DNA from: Rhodopirellula baltica
GTDB lineage: Bacteria > Planctomycetota > Planctomycetia > Pirellulales > Pirellulaceae
DNA length: 64,000 nucleotides
Direction: 5' to 3'
NCBI GenBank assembly: GCA_002901265.1
Contig: PPHI01000037.1
Location: forward strand, 186,001-250,000
Part shown: positions 51,801 through 60,800 of the stretch, piece by piece
Numbering within the stretch: position 1 is the stretch's first letter
How the letters are laid out: each line of letters opens with the position of its first letter
Position numbers and translations under genes: made by a program
The notes under the pieces: generated by a model
The model's database searches: none
What the model was told of the DNA's origin: nothing
The model's input: only the letters and a program-made list of their open reading frames with translations

Positions 51801-54800
51801 GTTGCCCGTTCCATCGCCGTCATCCGTCGCAAAGACTTCAACGGCGTATTCACCGGCCTGATCAAAGTCGGGCGTCCACGTCAGTGTGGCCGTGGCACTG
51901 TCATAGGTCGCGCCATCCGGTAACCCGATCGCGTCATACGTGATGTACGAACCGGCGTTTGGCGAACGAACTTCCGGATGGTCAGGGTCGAACGCGAACG
52001 TGGTGATCGATAACGTTTGGCCTTCATCGATCACCCAACCTTGCATCGGATCGAACAGCGGTGCGCCGTTGGCGTTGATCACATCGACGGTGATGTTGGC
52101 CGTAGTCGACTGGCCGCCGCCCGTCACCGTGATCGGAATCGTCACGACTGCTGGGCTGTCAAAGCCGACTTGCCAACGTAACACGCCTTCACGAGCATCC
52201 AGCGTTGCCCCACTCGGCAGTTGATCGCTCGTAAACGTCAACGCGTCGCCATCAGGGTCTGCCGCTTGGATACGGTAGGTCCACAGGTCACCCTGACGCA
52301 CGGTCGCGTTAGAAACCGGTTCGATCACCGGCGGACGATCGGCAGCAGCGACCAAGAGGTCAAACGAATGACTGGTGACGTGAACACCGTCGCTGGCCCA
52401 AAGTGTGACGCCGTGATACGTTCCCGCGGAAGCCGCACCGGGCGACCACCACAGCGTTTTGGTTTCCGCATCCAAGAACGCACCGGCAGGCAAATGATCC
52501 GCCCAAACATCGACGCTGTCACCGTCAATGTCTGTCGCATCGATTGTCAGTTGCAGCGTTTCGTTCTCGGCAAGCTGCACCGTGTCGGGTGGCGAAACGA
52601 ATTCTGGCGGAGTGTTCCCGCCCGTGACGTTGACCGTCCATTGCTGGGCAGCAAAGCCGCCACGCGAGTCAAACGCATAAAGCACCACGTCGTTTTGTGC
52701 GGCAACGTGCGAATCGGTCTGCCACCGAACGATGCCCGTCGCGGAGTCGACGGTCATGCCATCGGGCGCACTTAGCAACTGATAGAAAATCGCGGTGCCG
52801 TCGGGATCGTTTGCGTTCGCGTCGTAAACGTATTCATTTCCCGCGACGACGTTTTCGGCGGCAACGGAATCAAACGCGGGACGCAGGTTTGCGGTTGCGG
52901 TCGCTAAAAAACTGGGGACAACGTCCGTTACCGCATCGCCAGGCACCAACCATCGCAGTGTCTTTGCCGAAGTCGATTGGCCCGGTTGCAAACGAACACC
53001 GCCGGGAACCTGATCGGCCAAGTCAAAGATCCAGCGGCCTTCGGCATCACTTGATGCGTCATCGGCCGGTGTCGCTTCGATCAGTCGCCCGTTCGATGTG
53101 AAGGCAAGCGACATCGGCAGCAGCAGGTCATAGCTGCCTTGGTTGGTGATCGTGACATCGTAAGTCAACGTTTGCTCGGCACGATTCAAACGCGTTCCGA
53201 CAATCGTGATGTCGACGTCGGCCGAGAACTCGCTGACCGTTTTGAAGTGGACTTCGAAACCACTTGCCATCGGGAACCCGCCGGCACTTTGAATGCCGCC
53301 GCCGACAAACAAGGTTTGATCGCCCGGCTGAAATCCGCTGACAAAGACATACGCCGTGCGAGTCGCATCGTGATAGCGAACTCCGGTCACGACAGGATCA
53401 TTGCCGTCAGCACTGTGAATGACATAGTTGCCGGGGTTGATCACCGACTGAACTGCCATCCCGTCACCAACCCACATGTCTTCACTGAACGCGACCGCGA
53501 TCATCCCCAGCGGCAATGCCGTCGTCGTTTGCTCGGCCGGTAAAGTGGCAATGATTTGAGGCGTTTGAATCGGGCTGAGCACATCGACCGAAGTGGAACC
53601 ACTGACGTAGATATTGCCGTCGCTGCTGGTGATCACCACGTCGCCTCGCGTTCCACCACTCGCCAACGGCACTTGGCGAAGCGAGGCGAGATCGACCATC
53701 GTCAACTCGCTGTTCTCGTTGTCGCTGTTCGCACCACGGATTCCACGGTTGTGGGTGACAAACATCAAACCCTCGAGCGGCGTGTCTTTGATCCCGATCG
53801 CGATGGAATCGATCGGCGTGTCGAATTGCAAAACGGTTTCGGCACGTCCCAGTGCGTTGAACTTCACCACCGCGTCTCGCTGAGGCCAGCGTGTGGCGTA
53901 CAGTGTGCCATCATCGGCAAACGCCAAACTGCCGACGCGAAGATCCTGATCACGTGAGAAGTGACTGAACCGCTTCGTCTCTGGATCAAACCGTTCGACG
54001 CCTGAACCTGATCCGACAAACAGGTCACCGCTGATCGGATCCACGGTTAGCCCCATCGTCAATCCGTCACCGTATTCGGCAAGTACGGTTCCATCGCTGG
54101 GATCCAATTCCAATAACGGTCCGCCACCGGTGGTCGCCCAAAGTCGTTCGGAGTGATCGAAAACCAGATTGAAGATCGGATGGTCGAGTTCTGCCCAGAC
54201 TCGGTCTGCTTCACCACCTTCGCTTGAAAAGAGATAAAGCTGATTCCGCGACGCACCGCCGCTGACCAAGAAGTCACCGCTGGGCATTTCGGCGATTGCC
54301 ATCGGGCCGATGCCCGACGAATCAACTGCGTTTGCCGAGTTGGCAAAACCGCCAGCGAATTGCTGCGCGGCAAACGGTTGCAATACCGTCGCAAAACTTG
54401 ACGGTCGTGAAGGCGAAACCTGTGACGGAATTAGATTTTCCGCAACCGTGAACAAAGCGTTGGGCGACGGGGTGGAACGAGGCGTTGCCGGTTGGCCAAG
54501 CTGGTTGGAAGTTGAAGTGTCGACGGCAGGCAAGGTGCCGAGTGCGACACGCGAACCGTCGTCTGCTGTCGATCGTCCGGTTGGCGGAGTCTCGCGGTTG
54601 CCGGCAAGGTCGGTTGCCAATGCGAGAAACTCATAGTCATGTCCGACTCGACCGACGAAGACTTCTTCGCCAGTTGCGCCGGGTTGCTGGCGTTTCCAGA
54701 TTTTGAAATCACCGCCATCTTCGGCGACATAAATCGTGACATGTTTGACACCGCTGCCTTCCGGTTCGTCGATCGACTGCCAACGAACGACAAAGTCATG

Positions 54801-57800
54801 TTGATTGTTCAGCGGCGTGACATTCACGGTGCTGATCGGCGACTGTGCATCGATCGCGTAGGTCAGCGGCTCGGCATCATCAGCCGGTGCGTTGTCCAGC
54901 AACACACGGGCGCGTGCGGTGAACGTGGCTCCAGAAGTCGCTTGGTCCGCAATTTGAACGCTGTAGCTGACAAAGCCTGCGCCGTGGCCTTGCGCGTCAT
55001 TCGGCGGCAACAGACCGTTTTGTCCGTCGGTGCGGACTTCGCCGGTCAACGGATCGATCGCTTGGATCAACCAGGTCGCCGTGTTCGACTGCAAGTCAAC
55101 ACCGGCACTGACGCGCACGTTGTACCCCAAAGAATCGGCGAACTCGAATTCGCCTTGATACAGCGATCGGTTGTCTGGCATCCGAATGTTGAGGTCACTG
55201 ATTTTCAAATCGCCAAGCCGGAACGATCGCGGGTCCACGTTTTCGTCGAGCGGAACGACGACGCGGATTTCGTTTGTCTCGCGCAGCGCATTCGGATCAT
55301 TTTGAAAGTTCACCGTGATCGGCAGCGGTGTTTCCGCCGGGACGAAGCCGCCGGTTTCGATGGTGAAGGGACCGGTTTGCGAGGCCGCCCCTGAAACTCC
55401 ACCGAGTTGGTCGTAGTACCCTTGCAAGTTCAAGGGAAAGAAAATGTCTTCGCCGTTTGGCGTGATCCCATTGATTTGGTACTCCGATGGAATGCCGTCG
55501 CTACGACGTCCGAACGGCACCCAGGGCACATAGACTCGCATCGCTTGGAAGTGAGTGTTTGCGCCGAGGCCCAGGTCGTAGTCATCGAAGATCGGCAATT
55601 CGGCAACCGGGTTGGCACTTCGCAGAATCCCCAGGAAGGAAAGCGAATCGGAATCGAATTGTGTCAGATCGTCTGCGAGTGGTGCTGTCAGCGATGGGTC
55701 GTGACCGTACCAACGACGGACGTTTGCAAAGAAGTCGTCAAACGTCCCGGCCAAGATGACTTGGTCGCCCCCAGGTCCCGTCATCACGCCGCCAGTGAGC
55801 GTTGCCATCAGGCTTGCCAGTTCTTGATCACGCCGCGCCGGTGGTGCGACGTCTTCGGCACGCAGCCGGCCGCTTTCTGTCAGATACGCCAGATACAGGT
55901 CTTGCCACGCATCCTGGTCGCCGGCGAGGTTGACCAATGCCGCGTCTGCATCGGCGTCATTCAGGATTCCACTGCGCAGCGTTTCGGCTTCGGCCAATGC
56001 GTGTGCGATGAATTCGTCTCGCGTCATCGCCGTTGCGGACGCGACCACATGGAATTGGAACGGGATCAGCGGCTGAGTCAACAAGTCCGGTACGGCGCCG
56101 AAGACTTCCCAAACCAAAGAAAGCCCAGGCGACAACTGATCGAGTGCTGACGGACCTTCGGCAAGTAAATCTTGTTCCGCGTACAGCGGCACCGCTTCGT
56201 AAAGCTTCGCCTTGAATGCTTCCCACGCATGGTCGCTTAATTCGCGAAGGCCGGGATAGGTTTGCACTTGAAAGTTGAACCCGGCACTGCGATCGGCAGC
56301 CTGATCAAACAGGTACCCGCCAGCAGTCCAGTGGCCATCGACGTTGACAGCCGAATCGAGTTCTGCCCAAGGCAAGTCATGTAGAGAACCTTCGGGGCCG
56401 CCACGAAGGTTCGAAGTGAAGTGTGTGTAAGGAAGGTTGTAGACGTTTTGATTGATGCCCAGTTCCGGGATGCCGACGCTGTAGTACACATACGGTGCGT
56501 CAACGTTGCTGAGGTTTTCGATCGCAACGCTGTAGGTGCCTTGGTCACCGGCAAAGACATAACGCGGACCACCGATCCCAACGGACACTTCGGGTTCGAT
56601 TGTCCGTTGGATCAAGAAACGGTAGGGCAGCACCGCGACTTGACCATCCGGGTTGATGACTTGAACGTCGTACAGGCCATGCGGCGCGTCATCGAAATCA
56701 AAGGTCGCGATGATTTCTGACGCCGAAACTCGGTTCAGAGTCACCGGCAGATACTCCGCAAATCCGGGGCGAACCAGTTTGACAATCGCGTCTTCATGAA
56801 AACGCGCCCCTTGGATTGTCGTGGTCACATACCGGGAATCACCGCCGACATCGGTGCGGACATCCGTGATCGCGAGCGGCAATAACTCGGCGAGCACACG
56901 GATCGATGAACCGGCTTCGCTAGCGGCAAAGTTATCCAGCAAGACGTAATAGGTTCCGGCAATCGTGGACGGCACGACGGCGGATGTCGCCGATGCCAAC
57001 GTCCCACCACTGCTGGCGTCGTACTGATGAGTCGTCGGTGCGACGGCGGATCGCAAGTAAACTTCCTGCGATGAATCGTCGTCCGCGATTACCGTGACAC
57101 GCAACGTTTGCTCGGGAGGCACGTCGACAGCAAACAGACGCTGCTGCGATGGCAACAGGGTCGTTGGGTACGGAACGTCCAGTGTCAATCGTGGTGCCGT
57201 GACCTGCATCGTCGACGGCGACGCGGTCGTGTTGTTGCCTTCGAGATCTGCTTCGAACACTTGGTTGAAGATGTCGGTGCGAACGATCGCACGGTACGCT
57301 CCCGGTGTCACCGAAAGCATCCACGTTTGCAAGGTCGACGTGTAACTTTCACCCGGCTCGAGAGTCCCTTCAAACTCGACACGGCCGACAGGAACGTCAC
57401 TTAAATTCCATGACGCATCGACAGATAAGTAGACGCTGTCGGACCAGTGGCCTTCGGCGGTCTCGTTGCTGTTGTTGGTGACTGTCCAGGTGAATTCGAC
57501 AGCTTCGCCGGTCACCGAATTTTGTGGGACCGTCACGGACTGGACTTCCAGGTCCACCGGAGGCGGCAATTCGATCAACAGCGGTGTGCCAGGGTGGGCC
57601 GCGTTGTTGCGTTCCAAGCCTCCTTCGAAGACATCACCCGCGAACCGTTCACGGTCTGGATCAGTGATCACAAACACGTAGTACGGCCCTAGCAAATCGG
57701 CCGGCAATGGGACCGTTGTTTCAATGGAGTAGGCCTCGCCTGCTGCCAAGCCGTCTTGGTGCTCGACCGAGCCGAGATAAATGTCACCCGACAGATCCAG

Positions 57801-60800
57801 CAACGTGTCACGCGACAGATAGATCAGGTCAATCCATTCGTCTTGCGCGGCGACAGTGTTGCCGCCGGCATTTCGGACGACATAAGAAACATCGATCGAT
57901 TGCCCGCGATCGGCACGCAGTGGTGCCGTGACCGTTTCGACTTGCAAGTCGGGTGGCATCGCCAACGTGACGCTGGTGGTCTGTGCCGCGATGTTGTTGC
58001 CTTCCTGTTGGTACTCTTTGACTTTGCCGCGTGCCGATTGACGCGATGCGGAAGACGCGAGGTCCCAGGGTGCAAGCGAACCGGGCAACTCGAACTCGAT
58101 CCCGACTTGGCGGAAACCGATATCGCCGAGTCTTCCGCTGCGGTCGATTTGGGCCGCCGAATCGGCAAACAGGATCAGTTGGAAGTCGCCTTCGATGCCA
58201 TCTGGAATTCGGGCATTGATGCTGGCCGTGTAAGACTGACCGGGCTCAAGGATTCCAAAATGCGGTGTGGAGCCAACCTGCAAGTCACGGTTGTCCAGCG
58301 AATCATCTCGCGAGATGAAGACACGGTCGGACCAACTGCCAATTCGCGTTGCCCGATCGCCTTGATTTGCGACGGTGTAGGTCAGCGTGACCGTTTCCCC
58401 CGAGGTGACATCGTTTGGGACATCGAACTGAGTGACAACCAAGTCGGCTTCGCGATACTCGATCGGAAGAACAGCTCGTGCCAGATTGTCGCTCGGGTCT
58501 TCGAACGCCCAGTGATCGAAGTGACCGACCCACAAGTCATTTTCGCCTTCATCCGCCGGATAGAACTGTTCGTCCAGTCGACGTGCGAGATAAGGAAACA
58601 AGAACGGTGACTGATCGTTATTCGCGTTCAGATGCACCCACAAGGAATAGTCGCCATCGGTGCCCGGCGGCAACGTCGTGGTCATCGACACGGTGTAGCG
58701 ATCGCCGGGCTGTAAAATCTCATCGGGCGCATACACCGTGGCTCCCAAAAACGACGCCCGGTCTCGGATGAAGGTCGGATCGCTGGACAACCAGACGAAA
58801 TCTTTCCAGTACTTCGTGCCCGACCAAACCGGTGCTGTGCCGATGTTTTCGACGGTGTAGCTGAACGTGATTTCTTCACCGCTTCTCGCGTCGCTTGGCA
58901 GATCAAAATCGACGACTTTCAAGTTGGCCGGTGTTGCGACAACCTCTGCTGACACCGCAGTCAGGTTATTGTCTTCGAAGACCTCCGTGACCGGGAAGAA
59001 CTGCTCTTGGGGCGGAATCAAGTTGCCGAAGATACTCCCCAAATCGATCTGTGGTTGCGGCGGCAAATCATCGTCGGTGATCACGATGATGTACTGGCCG
59101 GATGCGGATGGGCTAAGCGGCACGTCGACCACAACGGTGTACGACGCACCTTCGGCGAGTGGCTGTTCGCGTTTGACTTCGGCCAATAGCATCGTCGTCG
59201 CGTCGTCAGCTTTGGGGTCTGGCCGATCGCTCAAGTAAACTCGATCGAGCCAACCGCCGGGGCCGGCATCGGCGAGGCCGAGGTTGCTGACGGTCCATTC
59301 GACATGAATCGTTTCGCCCGCTTGAGTTGTCGCTGGCACATCAACATCCGTGACCACTAGGTCTGGCTGTGAGCCTAGTACCTGAACCGCTAGCGAATGG
59401 TAATTGTTGTTGTCAAGATTGGTCGGGTCGTCGGGGTTTTGATCCGCGACCAAAGACTCTTCGGGAATCATGTCCAAGGGATCGACCCAAGGCGTGATGT
59501 ACCAAGTTCCCGAAGGCAGCGTTTCGGGGATGGTGACCAACACCTCGCTTTCATAACCCGCGCCCGGTGTCAGTTTTCCAGAATGAGAAATGGACTTCAG
59601 GACATAGTCGCCTTGACCGGGATGCGGCCGGTCTTTGTCCCGTGTCAGCCAAACGTTCTCCAGCCAAGTCTCGCCGATCGTTTCGGACTCGCCGAGGTTC
59701 GTCACCGTGTATCGAACCGGGACGACAGCCCCGGCCACGACTTGCGATGGTGCCAAGACATCGCTAACAGCCAAGTCGGCGAGCCGGTCGCGTTCGACGA
59801 TCACTGGTTCATAGAACACATTGTTATCTTCGCCGGGCCATTCATCGACGTCATCAAGGGCGTCGGTTTGCACCAGCACATAAACGGTGCCGCGATAATG
59901 CAGCGGAACAATGATGCCGTCCGTCAAGGTGTTGTAGCGTTCGCCGGGTGCCAAGGCGGCCCCGTTGTCAAACTCACCGATCAGCAAGTCGGCTTGGTCG
60001 ACCGTCGTATCCAGCGACAGATAAACGCGGTCGATCCATGTGGTGCCTTCGGTTGCCCGTCCGCCTTGGTTGAGCACGACGAAGCTTGGTGACAGCCTGG
60101 CACCGGCGTCCAATCGTTCGGGAACGCTGATCGATTCGATTTGCAAGTCGGGCCGTGGATTGACATCGATTGTCAGCGGCAGTGACTTCGTGTTGTTCGT
60201 CGTCGCGGTGGCTTCGTAGAGCAATTCGCCCGCGTTGGTGTCGACGAAGATTCGGAACACGCCCGTCGTTTGCCGAGGGATACGGATGCTTTCGCCACGT
60301 GTGTAGCGTATTCCCGGTTCGATCGGATCGAGAAACGGATATTGACCGAGCTCAATGATCGGGGCGTTCGGATTGCCCGCTTCTTGCAAGTAAACGCGGT
60401 CAATCCAACCACCGGTTGCGGTTGCCAATCCGTCGTTCAGCACCGTCCACTGGACGTCGATCAACGTCCCTTCTTGTGCAGTTGCCGGAACGATCAAGTC
60501 CGTCACGGTTAAATCAGGAGTCGGTGACAGCGTGACCGTGATCGCGGGACTGGCGGTTTGATTGTTGCCGGTGAAAATAAACTCGTAGGGCGCGTTCGAT
60601 TGGGCGGTGTGAACGATGACAAAGAATTCGCCCGAGATGCCGTGCGGGATGACAAGGCCACCGGTTCGGACATAGTTTCCGCCGGCACCCAGTTGGCCGA
60701 AGTGTTGGAACCGTGTTTCCGTTCCCTCGACAGGATGTTCACCCGCCGCGTCGGTTGCCAAGTAGACCTTGTCGTACCAGTCGCCACGGTCGGTAATCCC